A stretch of 64,000 nucleotides of DNA from Macrocybe gigantea (Eukaryota > Basidiomycota > Agaricomycetes > Agaricales > Callistosporiaceae), in assembly GCA_011319805.1 (NCBI GenBank), contig SJRY01000241.1, positions 1 to 64,000 of the forward strand, in the 5' to 3' direction. Under the pieces are notes generated by a model. The model saw only the letters and a list, made by a program, of their open reading frames with translations, was not told the origin of the DNA and made no database searches. Each line of letters begins with the position of its first letter. Position 1 is the first letter of the stretch. Of this stretch, positions 54,154 through 64,000 are shown piece after piece. The position numbers and the translations under genes are program-made.

Positions 54154-56853
54154 ATGCCCCTATGTGCTCTGGGACGTTTAGCCAATCTAAAGCACTGGGC
54201 AAAATGCAACACATGTAAAACAATGCATGCAAAGGAGCGGCAAGCTGAGGGAGCGCGGAGTAAATCAGATGAGGAAAAGGAGAACAACCCAGTATGCCTA
54301 CCTTCGGTTTTATACCCGGACGCGCTGAACCTGCTTGCTTGATGCTTCTAGAGCTTGTCAAACGTGTCTGAGAAGCAACCAGCACCTAATTTATCAAAAC
54401 AATGCGCTTCTGACACAGTTGACATGATTGATCCCACACCTGTCCACCGGATATGTATTTCCTATCCGGGGCATTCATCTGTCACCTTGGTCTCAGTGGA
54501 ACCTCATCCTGAGCCTGAGCCAGACCTGAAGCTCGGTAATGATGAAGGGTTGGCCTGCATGTTCACAGAGTCATTTGACGTTGACATGCATTTTGGAGAG
54601 TCTGATCCTGATGATCTTCCAGCTCTGGCAGTGGCAATTGATTCCGATTCTGAGGATGAAGCTCTGGATGAGACACAACCCACACAACCTAGCTAATCAT
54701 GGGAACAGAGGAAACCACCAACTGAGACTGCAGCACAAGAAGCCCTTGCTGTCATCAAGAGCCTTCTTCATCCATCCCAAATGAGCCATGAAGGGCACAA
54801 ATATAGGTGCAAACCTTTGCAGATCTCAGATCATTGGGAAAAACAGCAATTGGAATGGATGGAGACTTTCCTCCATCTGTATACCAGTGCCCATTCCTCA
54901 ATGTGAGGGTGCTGGAACAAAGCATCTGTTCAGGCATCTGTTTCCTATGGAAAGAAGCCTGGTCATGCTCGAAAACTTCAAGAACTCACACGGAAATTTA
55001 TACTCGATCACAAAGTACTACCAAATCCATATGGCAATTGGGTCAAGTCACGTCTTGATCAAGACGAGGAGCTGGCACAGGATTTGAAGCTTTATTTGCA
55101 GTCAGTTGGGAAGTACATGTCTGTGAAGGATATCATCGAGTATTTGAATTGCCCAGATGTCCAGGAAAAACACGAAATACACACTGTCATCAGTCCTTCA
55201 ACTGTGAGGTGCTGGTTGATGAAGCTGGGCTACCGATGAGTCAAAAATCCCAAGGGTCAGTATGTTGATGGACACGAGCATGTCGATGTCATTGATTACT
55301 GGCAAAATGTTTTCCTCCCTGTGTGGTATGAGATTGAAGGTCAGATGTGGTCTTGGGAAGGACCAGACCTTGTTGAAGTTTTGGAGAGGGTGCCCAAATG
55401 TTAGACTAGATGAATCTTAAAGGACTCGGGCAGACTAAGTGTGAGAGTGGTTTAAGACGATGGCAAATGGAATATTAAGCCTAGCGCTACTGGTACATCT
55501 AGGAGCCCTTATATACGTTACAGTACTCGAGCACAGACCACGGACTGCGCAAATGCTGTGGACTGCGGATGAGTAAGACTAAAGGAGGAGATGACTCAGA
55601 GTGACTAGGGAAGTGGAATGACTTGATGGCTGCGCACTGCGCAGCGTGATAGGGAGGATAAGAGATGCGGGAAAGATAAGATAAGAAATTGAATAGTCCT
55701 TTGGGCAGCGTCTGTAACACCGAAGGCTCTCATCATCAAGTGGTGTGGTTCCATGATGAATCAATATTCTATGCTCATGATCATTATACGGCTCAATGGC
55801 AACACGAGAATGGCTCACCGAAACCTTATCAAAAAGGAGAAGGCCACTTGCTGATGGTCGCTGACTTCGTTTTAGCAGATTTTGGATGGTTGCGTTCTAG
55901 TGATGGAAAGGAGAGTGCGCACGTTGTGTTCCATCCAGAGAAAAACTGAGATGGATACTTTGATCATGAAGATATCTTGAAACAAGCAGAGGTGGCTATG
56001 ACCATTCTGAGACATGATTACCCAGATATGGACTACATTTTCGTGTATGACAATGCACCCTCTCATCTGAAGCACCCAGACGATGCAATTTCTGCTCGAA
56101 AAATGCCCAAAAACATGCCAAAAGAAGGGATAAACTGGGGGGTGGAGGTGAAAGTCCGTGACACAAGTGGCCACCTCATTTATGCACCTGATGGAAAGCC
56201 TTTGAAGACGAAAATCAAAATGACAAATGGTCAATTCACTGACAGCACTCCCCAAGATTTCTATTTTCCACTGGACCATCCATGAGCTGGTGTTTTCAAA
56301 GGCATGGCACAGATTCTCCAAGAGCGTGGTTATGATGTCAGCGGACTTCGAGCGCAATGCCCAAACTTCCATTGCCGGCCGGATACTCCAAGATGCTGTT
56401 GCCGAAGAATGCTATATGATGAGCCAGATTTTGTTAATGTACCATCATTGCTTGAAACTCATTGCACAGCTCGTGGCTTCAGAATTTTGAAGCTGCCCAA
56501 ATTTCACTGTGAGCTCAACTTTATAGAACAGTGTTGGGGTCGTGCAAAGTACAAATACTGGTGCAATCCTCCATCATCCAGAGAAGAAGACCTGGAGAGC
56601 AATATGATACAGTCCTTGGATTCAATTGAAATAGACAAGATGCGAAGGTGCACCTGCAATCTTGCAGTGTCATCATATTTCTCAGCTAATGTGCTCCAGG
56701 TTTGCTCGGCGCTCTCGAAGATTCATGGATGCATATCACAAAGGGCTTGATGCACGGCAAGTGGCATGGGCAGGGAAGAAATATCACGGTCATCATACTC
56801 TGCCGAATTCTATTTTGGAGGAGCTGGAGAAGGTCGACGACCTTCGGATTTGA
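54154..56853 (+). pseudogene. Transposase of the DNA transposon (DDE-like), broken
   Basis: The N-terminal part is acidic (54355-54696). A helical DNA-binding-like region follows (SVGKYMSVKDIIEYLNCPDV, STVRCWLMKLGY, GQYVDGHEHVDVIDYWQ). The catalytic part begins after the solo LTR: HDESIFYA near 55755, YDNAPSH near 56045 and ELNFIEQCWG near 56515, taken as the D, D and E positions. An unusually long insert separates the last two. TGA stops at CGA-like positions (55238, 56283) and a frame change make it inactive. The family resembles transposases common in mushrooms. Confidence 0.75.
55399..55719 (-). mobile_element. Solo Gypsy-B LTR inside the transposase gene
   Basis: 321 bp in reverse orientation, TGTTAGACTAGATG to GCAGCGTCTGTAACA. 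Flanks are CCAAA (55394-55398) and CCGAA (55720-55724): a target duplication with one CpG to CpA change. The transposase frame rejoins across it (EVLERVPK to HHQVVWFHDES). Confidence 0.9.
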
Positions 56854-56973
56854 TTTAAATTTAATATAATTATATTATATCCTATGTATTCACAGCTTTA
56901 TGTCGAGGATGGCGTCGACGCGTCCTGGTAATTATGTGTCGCTGGCAGAGTCACACCTCGTCACAAGTCACAT

Positions 56974-57004
56974 GACATGTGCGCGATTTCGATGACTCCT
57001 ACCT
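56974..57004 (-). repeat. Right terminal inverted repeat of the DNA transposon
   Basis: Reverse complement of the left end at 47392-47422 with two transitions, followed by TA at 57005-57006. Confidence 0.85.
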
Positions 57005-57006
57005 TA

Positions 57007-57642
57007 ACGTGAGATACTATCAGCACCTCTTGTGATGTTAAATATCCATGTTAATAACTGTTATATATTCGGATTATGTAATAAAGTTCTCACGGTGTTA
57101 CTAACGTGAATTTCAGTATCTAACACGTTACTAACTTGTTACATATAACGGTGGAGTGCGCCAGCGGCGGCACAGCCCACAACTTCTTTTTTTTTGAAGA
57201 AGGTAATGTATATGATAGGCTAGGTAGAGGCAGTCGAGGTTGCAAGCAAAAGGTAGCGAAGGAGGAAGCATAGTCATTGATAACAACTGAAAAGATGCAA
57301 AGGCACTTGAAAGTCGCGCATGCAGAAGAGAGCAAGCAAATCTTCCTGGAGGGCCTTGTCCAGGTGTTGGAACAGTAGGCAAATGCACATGGGCTTGACG
57401 TGTGTATTTTTCATCCCTGAGACCATTGACATGGAAATCATAGAGTTTTGCTAAATCCAAAAGATGCTCTGGAGTCATTGAGCTCTGTCACGCAGCATTG
57501 AACCATCCTAATCGGGAAGAGTATATAACGATATATCACATCCGATTTTTGACCATGTCATGTTAGATATGTTAATAACATGTTATTTGTATGTTATATA
57601 TCCATTGTTACTAACAGGTACATAACAAACCCTGCCCTACAG
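57007..57642. other. AT-rich stretch with GTTACTAAC-like words, no gene recognised
   Basis: GTTACTAAC, GTTAATAAC and GTTATATATC words recur at both ends (57040-57150 and 57560-57630), partly as inverted pairs. This may be a decayed small element. A 115-codon minus-strand frame (57131-57478) has no recognised domain. Confidence 0.35.
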
Positions 57643-58925
57643 CTATCCCTCGTTCAGAAGAGCCTGTCTCTCCGCCGGTGTCCCTAAATGGCTTTTTCTC
57701 CAGTTGCTCCACGTAAATGAGATTTTGTTCATCGTCAAGCTCGTCGCCTTCATGCCCCATTGTCTGGCGCGCCAGATGCCATGCTTTCGGTCGTCTATTC
57801 TGTCCGTACGCACGCGGTGCTCGCTGTCGACCGTGACGGCAATCACGGCGATCGTCGTGAAGATCGTCGCAAGCGTCGTCGCAGATGTGAGCATGAACAT
57901 GATGATCATCTGCAGCTTTGCTGCTCGATCGACGGACGACCCGCCGAGAATCGCACCTGTCATCATGCCTGGTATAGATATGAGTCCTATCACACTGACG
58001 GCACTCGTCAGCGCGATGTCAAGTCAAAAAGCCATTCCGCAATTTATACCTCATTTGGTTGATGGTCGGCATGAGCGACATCCTAAGTGCCTCTATGGCT
58101 ATGGGTCTGCAGGCCTCCAGTCTCGACGCTCCGAATGCTAGATATATTTCAATCTTATCTCTATTTTCTCTAAAGACGTGTTAAGAAGTGTTAAAGGCAA
58201 AGACACCGACGACGGCTCACGACAGTTCTCTCAGAACGTAGCCCACCGAGACTACGATTCCGGTGATGGCATTTCCGCATAGCATGCCTACGATAGGAAC
58301 TATGCAGACGATGAGCGCCTTGCTTGATGGCAGCAAACGTTAGGCGTACTGAATTGCATGGGATCCCAGAACGGTTCTACAGACATGGCGTATTTCGCCC
58401 CGATTATTGAAATAGGTATTGTCGATCCCGTCATGCCCATCAAAACCGACGGAAACTGGCCGGAGATGGCGTCAGATATAGAAAAAAAAATAGACAAGAT
58501 ACACTGCTCACCATATTCCGATAACGACGTTGTGATTTATTAACAACTATCGGTTTCGTTAATCAAAACCAGATAAAATGTCCAGTTGAACGGGCAGCCA
58601 GACCAATTTCAAAAGTTCCTAGCAAATTTAAAAGCACTAACACATCACCAGGACCCGATTAGAAGAGAAAAAAAACACGAACGAAAAGCATACGCGATAT
58701 TCCCCCCACCGCCCATGGATTCTTCGCCTCAAACACCTGATGGAGGAGCACCGACATGACCGCCAGCTGCGCGACGCACCGCACTGCGGCAATCAGGAGG
58801 GACTTGCCCACGCGCAGCCCAAACGCCGTCGACGCGGCAAAGTTGAGCAAGATAAACGAGAACGCGAGCCCGACATTCGACCACTCCAGCTTCGTCTCCG
58901 TGCGCGGATCGGGCACGTCCGCCAT
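57643..58925 (-). CDS. UPF0014 family membrane protein (FetB/ALS3-like)
   Basis: Multi-exon minus-strand gene starting MADVPDPRTETKLEW at 58925. Spliced reading gives the family pattern: VGLAFSFILLNFAASTAFG, SLLIAAVRCVAQLAVMSVLL, NPWAVGGI, LLNLLGTFEIVVNKSQRRYR, FPSVLMGMTGSTIPISIIGA, IPIVGMLCGNAITGIVVSVG, YLAFGASRLEACRPIAIEAL, SVIGLISIPGMMTGAILGG. There are about seven membrane segments. Bacterial FetB works with an ATPase partner in iron export and plant ALS3 in aluminium tolerance; the fungal role is not known. The long polar C-terminus after the last segment (HRVRTDRIDD to the stop) is probably cytosolic. A broken partial copy lies at 62609-63005. Confidence 0.85.
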
Positions 58926-60805
58926 CGTAGCTCTTTTCTGTCGTTCGCGATCGTCCGAAACTTGAATTTGGCCTTGAAAAACGCCCCAAGGACGAGAGCC
59001 TCAGCGGTTGGCGGCGATGAGGATGACGAAAACCGTCGATTTCGAAAGAGTTCAGGCACAGGACATAATTATGGCGCGTCTGTCCAGCAGCCAATCAGCT
59101 TCGTTAGAAAACAAACCACGTTCGTTTGACCCAATTTGGTCATCGCCACCGGCCACCGCCACCGCCACAGTAGAGTATCTGGCCCAGGTTCCGTATGGCG
59201 TTTATATCCAAGTCTTGATGCAAAGATGGTGACTAGAACTCACATAGATGTCTTAGAACGTCATTGCGTGTTATCTTGCTTTTCCTGCCTGCATCGCTTC
59301 TGCCGACGCATCAGGACTAGGAAAGAGAATATTTCAACACGGATTGGATTCAGCTCAACATGCCCCTCTTTCGCGGATCTTTCCATTGCCTCGTGAAGTA
59401 AGTTTGATTTCTCATGTTGCGCCCATCAAATATTCGAATCATCCTAACACAACAGCCCTAGAATTTACCATACCGTGTTAGTACCAACTTGGATTGCCAT
59501 CAGGCCTTTCAAACGTCCATATGTCAATCAGCGGATACACGAGTGTTATATTTTCCGCTGATCATCAACGAAGATGTCCCATTGCGATTAGGACGACGGC
59601 TTGCTGGAATTTCCGTGCGCCATCTTTTTGGATACAAGACGAAATTGGTCCATAGTGGTGAGCCTTTCCGCTGAGTCACCGCATAGGACTGACGTACGAT
59701 TTATTCGCTCGCCCTCAGACTGTTCCAGGACATAACAAACAACGATAAGTCCAGGATTGCATTCGACCGTTATCCACATAAGGACTAAACGTGTATCCCG
59801 CGAGGCCATGTGGCGATCTGGGAAAGGCGCAGTCTCCCGGTCGCTGAGGCATGTCGACATCACGAGGCGAGAATTAGGCGTCAACTTTCTTGTGCGTCCT
59901 GAGAATCTCTACCAGAACGGAAAGCGGGCAATCTGGAACAAACGGGCCCCTCTGACGATTCGCTCCCCTATTTACAGCAACAACGCCGAGAAAGTAAAGG
60001 AACAGCAACGCGGCTTCTACCTGGTGATGCTGGGCGTATTTCAGCGATTCTGGAATCACGGAATCACAAACGCGGACCGCAACGTGTTCTTACATTTTCC
60101 CCGGTCGAGTAGCAGTGCTAGCAGGATCTAAATGCTGGGCTTCGATTCGGGATTCATATATATCTGGCTGAATGGATGTTGGCGCACGCCGCGATTTTGC
60201 AGCAGCTCGCATAACTTGTCTAGCGTGTATATGTATATGTAATGCAACGGAATGTTATTTTTTCATCGCTTGTTTCTTGACTCGAACACAGTTGTATCGA
60301 TTCGACTTTGGGACGATATCAATCTTCATCTCCGCACCAACCCCCACATTCTTCAAGTCTGATGGAAATCCTATGCACGTCTCACAGCCCATTTGGATCG
60401 GTGATGCTGCTCGTTTATGGGTAAAAGAGCACAAAAGCTATTGAATTTCTTTGCTGCTTTACATCACGTGATGTAATTTTCATTCACGAAATGGTGTTCT
60501 GTCGCTTCGGTATACGACGTGAAGCGGAACATACAGGATAGAGGGGCTCCCTAGCTCTAGCCACTATTACCTCGGTTGTTGATCAAGGTGCTCAATCTTT
60601 CTTACCTTCTCATCAGCGAGTTTGCGGCAAAGGATTGCTAAATTAGTGTCAAATAGGACGCTGTCGACGAAGTCCGGCGATAAACGCAGGAATTCATCCA
60701 TCTCTGCCTCATGCCACCCTTGATCTGGCACTGCCGTTTAGATGCAACTCGACGAGATCTCTAACTGCTTTTCCAGCATCTCCCTCAAGGAAGGGTTTTC
60801 CGAAA
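58926..60805. other. Intergenic, no gene recognised
   Basis: About 1.9 kb between UPF0014 and the HNH gene. Plus-strand frames at 59489-59674 and 59757-60131 and a possible two-exon 46-codon ORF starting near 59360 show no recognised domain. No repeats of the families here were seen. Confidence 0.4.
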
Positions 60806-62528
60806 ATGGGTCAGTCGAACGGTATAGACTCGACCTCTGAAGACGAGGAAAGGACACCAAAGCTCCAACCTAAGATTCTCTCATCCTCCGATATGCCTTC
60901 TCACCAGACTCGAAGTTCTATCTCATCGACCCGCTCTGACATGTCGACGGGCTCTTCCTTGACGGCGTTGTCAGACTCAACCAGGTCCGACGTGTCCATG
61001 GGCTCTTCTTCCTCTGGCTCGGCTAGGTCTGACGTGTCCATGGCTTCTGGTCAAGCCGTGGATATGGCGCGAACGTCCAGCTCCAGCAGCGATGAATCCA
61101 GTGGATCCTCTGAAGTGTCGGCCGTGACTCGAGCATCGCAAAGCATATCTGCGATCATGTCCCCTAGTGTTAGGTATAAGGTGACCAAGATAATTGAGGC
61201 TAAAGAACAGTACTCACTTGATACCCTCATCGACCTGGCTGAGCGTCATCTGTCGACTCTCGAAAACATTCCTCGTGAACAGCGTCGACTCCAAACCCCG
61301 GAGAGCATCAAGGAGAAGCTTGACGCCTATAAGATAATCCGGGCTATGTGGGATTACACAGTTCAGCGTCGTGGTCCGGCTCGGAATGACCATTCCATTC
61401 GCTACACCGCTGCATGCATCATAACCTGCGAGGAGGAACTGGAGCAGTGGATCGCGCTTGCTAACACGTGGTTTGGACTCTTCCTGTGGCCTTGTAAGTC
61501 CATCGCATTTAAATCGACCAGATGCCAATGCAATTTATTTTCAGTCAGCGGTAACCATCACTTTACACGTGGCAGCATCACGGAAGCGGCGACTCCGACC
61601 TACCATGAGGTATCTATTTCTGCCAATGGCGAGAATCCTAATCGGGACAGCTTGATGAGAGAAGCCGTATGTTTCCATTGAATAACATTACCTGCTCAAC
61701 TATGATTGATGAAATTGACCGGCATGATCATGCAGGTCCTCAAAAGAGATGACTACACCTGCACAGTGAAGGGCGCACAAACCGATGCCGCCTTTCACAG
61801 GAACCCTGAGAAAAAGCTTATTCCACCTAAGTCACTAGAGTGTGGCCATATATTGAAACGCGCCGTTGGCAAGTTTTCGAGTAGCAAAGTACGACATCAT
61901 CTTCCATCCATTAGATTTCAACTCAGGATTCTTCCCAGGGCTCTAAAGAAATCTCTACGATTGACGTAATCCGGAACTACTGTCCGCCCCTAGCCTGGAG
62001 TCTTGACGTTCTTGAAGACAAACTAGACTCACCATCCAATGGAATTACTCTGAAGTCAACTGTCCATGACATTTTCGATTTATTCGTTTTCTGTTTTTTA
62101 CCTGTGGTGAGTGCTGGTTATGCAGTCTTTAATTTGTCTTTGCGACTAATTCTTGCCAGGATGGAAAGGAAAACACATATAAAATAAAAGTGATCACGGA
62201 GAAATATCTCAATGCTAAATACCAGGATAAGGAGATCACCTTTAGAGACTATTCACATCTGCACAGGAAAAAGAGAGCCGACGTGCCACACACCGAGATA
62301 GTGACGCGGTCAGGAGGGCCTGCTCCTCCATCTGTCGAACTTCCCGATCCATACTTCTTGGAGATCCATGCTGCTGTCGCCCATGTTATGCACGCGAGTG
62401 GGGCCGCAGAATTCATCCAAAGCTACCTTAATAAGCCGGGGACTGGTAGCAGCTCAGCAAAGGACATATTGGGAGGCCCGGAGCTGGCATCGCTTAGAAT
62501 CGACCTTGCAGAAATCCTTGGGCATTAG
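60806..62528 (+). CDS. HNH-endonuclease-like protein
   Basis: Exons 60806-61493, 61545-61666, 61736-61888, 61927-62106 and 62160-62528 join in frame to 503 residues. The first 120 residues are Ser-rich, with repeated RSDVSMGSS-like units. A helical region follows (IPREQRRLQTPESIKEKLDA). Exon 3 carries the HNH-like core: LKRDDYTCTVKG, then ECGHILKRAVGKF. The C-terminus has FRDYSHLHRKKRADVPH, ELPDPY and IHAAVAHVMHASG. Such proteins are common and multicopy in mushrooms; function is unknown, and the metal-binding core suggests nuclease ancestry. A truncated paralogue lies at 4700-5545. Confidence 0.8.
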
Positions 62529-62608
62529 ATTTCGTGTGTCTGCTTACATCCTGTTTTTTTTTTGTAGTGAAGAATTAAAAATGCTGAAAATCTTCGGGTC
62601 ATACCCGT

Positions 62609-63005
62609 AATCCGGCCTGGAATAGATATTAGTCCTATTACGCTGACAGCACTGTCAGCATGGACGTTTAGAGTGAGCTGTTCTGTAAACTATGCCTCAT
62701 TTGATTGATACTCGGCACGAGCGACATCCTCGGCATCGAGTCGGCAGGCTCCAATCTTTATGCGTTGAACGCTAGGATACGTTTGGCCCTACCTCTGTTT
62801 CTCTTATGACTTCGAACACTTGCTGAAGGAGCACTGCTATGACCGCCAGCTTCACGATGTGTCATGCAGCAGCAATGAAGAGCGACCTACCCATGCGCAG
62901 TCCAAACGCCCTCAATGCAATAAAGCTGGGTAGACTGAACAAGAACGCAAGCCCAACCTTCAACCACTCCAGGTCCATCTCCATGCACGGACCGCGCACG
63001 TCTAC
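62609..63005 (-). pseudogene. UPF0014 fragment with internal deletion
   Basis: 62620-62780 matches the 3' part of the UPF0014 gene (the GISIPG region near 57965 to the ALRMSLMP region near 58135). 62815-63005 matches its 5' part (about 58735-58925, ATGACCGCCAGC and CGCAGTCCAAACGCC). The middle, about 0.6 kb, is missing. Many differences are C/T and G/A. It directly borders the inverted ADH3 copy. Confidence 0.75.
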
Positions 63006-63085
63006 CAGACACCGATTAATCACGCCACATCGAAGAACGTTAATCATCGAACTCTAGGACACGTATATTACGTTCGCCGTCGAGA

Positions 63086-64000
63086 CTAATCTGTCTCGTG
63101 AGGCCGAGCCACAAGTTTGAGCCCTGAAATCTCATCTGCTGCCATCCGTGCTAGCCCTCCTGCGATTCCGTTCAATCCTCCAGGAAGGACCTCGACTTTA
63201 TTAGGCTGTCGTGATCTCAGTTGATCTTCATCAATGTTGTCAAAAAGGAAGGTAACAACTCGCCTTGACAGAACCATCTGCCAACAGGTCAGTGATCTTG
63301 TTTATCACTTTGAGACCGATTTCACGCGTATGAGGCAACGTAAAGACGCCAAAGAAGAAGGAAATCTGCTTGTCGCTATTCGGATACTCCTTCGTCAATG
63401 GGCGTACGGTTACCATGTGTCCGCCAGACGCCAACAAGTTGTATCCTGCGTCTTGAGTTTCAGCGACCCCGATTGCATCGTAGATGGTTTCAACCGGGGC
63501 GGTCGTGATTTTCGAGACCTCTTCAGAGAGCGTGGGCGTGAGCCTCCGGTCGACGATGTGCGTTGCACCGAGAGATTTGAGCAAATCCTCATTTCTGAGC
63601 GACGCGGTGACTATGATGGGGGAAAAGCCGGAAAGACGGGCGAATTGGATGGCTGCTTGTCGCGTCAGTGTTTGTGTTTTTATGACTTGTGGAAAAAAAA
63701 AGTAATCCTGTCTGACCATATTGTCCGACACACGACGAGCCGCCCAGTATAACGAGAGGTTTCCCAGAGTGTGGGTTTGAAGAAGAAGGATCTATGACTT
63801 TGGGCAAGGAAAGTCCTGCGCCGTTGTGCGACCTATCACTATAGAAGCCGACGACCGCAGTAAATAGACCGGCTGGGATTGACGCTGCTTGTTCGAACGT
63901 CAGGTTGTCCGGGATCTGGTATTTGCAGATGAGTCAAAGCAGCACTGTATGAAAGGCGAGTGCCTAGGATTTTTACGAACCTTGGCTGCGAACTCGACAT
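63086..64000 (-). CDS. Inverted ADH3 copy, 5' end beyond the window
   Basis: The minus strand repeats ADH3: last exon 63086-63205 (PNKVEVLPGGLNG to the stop), exon 4 63264-63652 (IQFARLSGFSPIIV) and exon 3 63717-63915 (PDNLTFEQAASIP, VILGGSSCVGQYG). It enters exon 2 at the window end. Only one residue differs in exon 4 (Asp for His in the PNSDKQ segment). Introns, including the GC donor, are kept. Whether the 5' part exists cannot be seen. Confidence 0.85.

Larger units (their letters stand above)
47392..57004 (+). mobile_element. DNA transposon, Tc1/mariner-like, split by Gypsy-B2 and a solo LTR
   Basis: Terminal inverted repeats start AGGTAGGAGTCATCGAAATC at 47392 and on the minus strand at 57004. 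They match for about 31 bp with two transitions. TA flanks both sides (47390-47391, 57005-57006), as expected for IS630/Tc1/mariner. Without the two LTR insertions the element is about 2.8 kb. It encodes a transposase with DDE-like motifs, broken by stops. Confidence 0.85.

Noticed and set aside
1..64000. tRNA, rRNA or CRISPR features
   Set aside because: No cloverleaf, rRNA signature or spaced direct-repeat array was recognised on either strand by reading; a dedicated tRNA scan was not possible.

Overview
The window looks like a gene-rich piece of a mushroom-forming basidiomycete (Agaricomycetes) genome interrupted by nested transposable elements. This rests on the short introns (about 45-80 nt, several per gene), the gene families present (NB-ARC/TPR protein, MuiA-type protein, HNH protein, Aro8-like aminotransferase), and the element types. 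No tRNA, rRNA or CRISPR array was seen. All splice models are hand-built from reading frame, intron phase and splice-site rules.

Layout. 1-4650: decayed Ty3/Gypsy chromovirus (element A) with an inverted solo LTR inside it. 4700-5545: HNH-gene pseudogene. 5549-5850: decayed LTR of a second Gypsy family (B). 5944-17550: Ty1/Copia element on the minus strand, split by a full-length Gypsy-B copy (B1, 8904-15396) and by a B solo LTR (16180-16498). 17556-31410: host block with four related medium-chain dehydrogenase loci (ADH1-4), an NLR-like NB-ARC/TPR gene and a MuiA/DUF4139-type gene. ADH1 and ADH2 lie in a segmental duplication, ADH1 is chimeric and ADH2 is broken. 31626-47144: conserved host genes: galactokinase (-), Aro8-like aminotransferase (+), a 50-residue cysteine-rich protein (+), a CaMKK-like kinase (+) and a membrane-anchored coiled-coil protein (-). 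47392-57004: a TA-flanked DNA transposon with terminal inverted repeats. It is split by a young Gypsy-B copy (B2, 47631-54124, LTRs identical by eye) and by another B solo LTR. 57643-58925: UPF0014/FetB-like membrane protein (-). 60806-62528: intact HNH gene. 62609-63005: rearranged UPF0014 fragment. 63015-64000: near-identical inverted copy of ADH3, cut by the window end.

Gene order and function. The dehydrogenase array looks like tandem and segmental duplication, not a biosynthetic cluster: no polyketide synthase, peptide synthetase, P450 or transporter lies beside it. Galactokinase, the kinase and the aminotransferase are ordinary metabolic or signalling genes.

Most notable points: (i) Gypsy-B carries a third ORF joined to pol by an ATGA stop-start overlap, a Tf1-like self-priming site and a candidate -1 frameshift heptamer; (ii) galactokinase needs 8-nt and 16-nt microexons to restore its two signatures; (iii) GC-AG introns are frequent; (iv) duplicated DNA decays by CpG transitions; (v) two host genes and Gypsy-B2 carry isolated one- or two-base deletions, which may be assembly errors.
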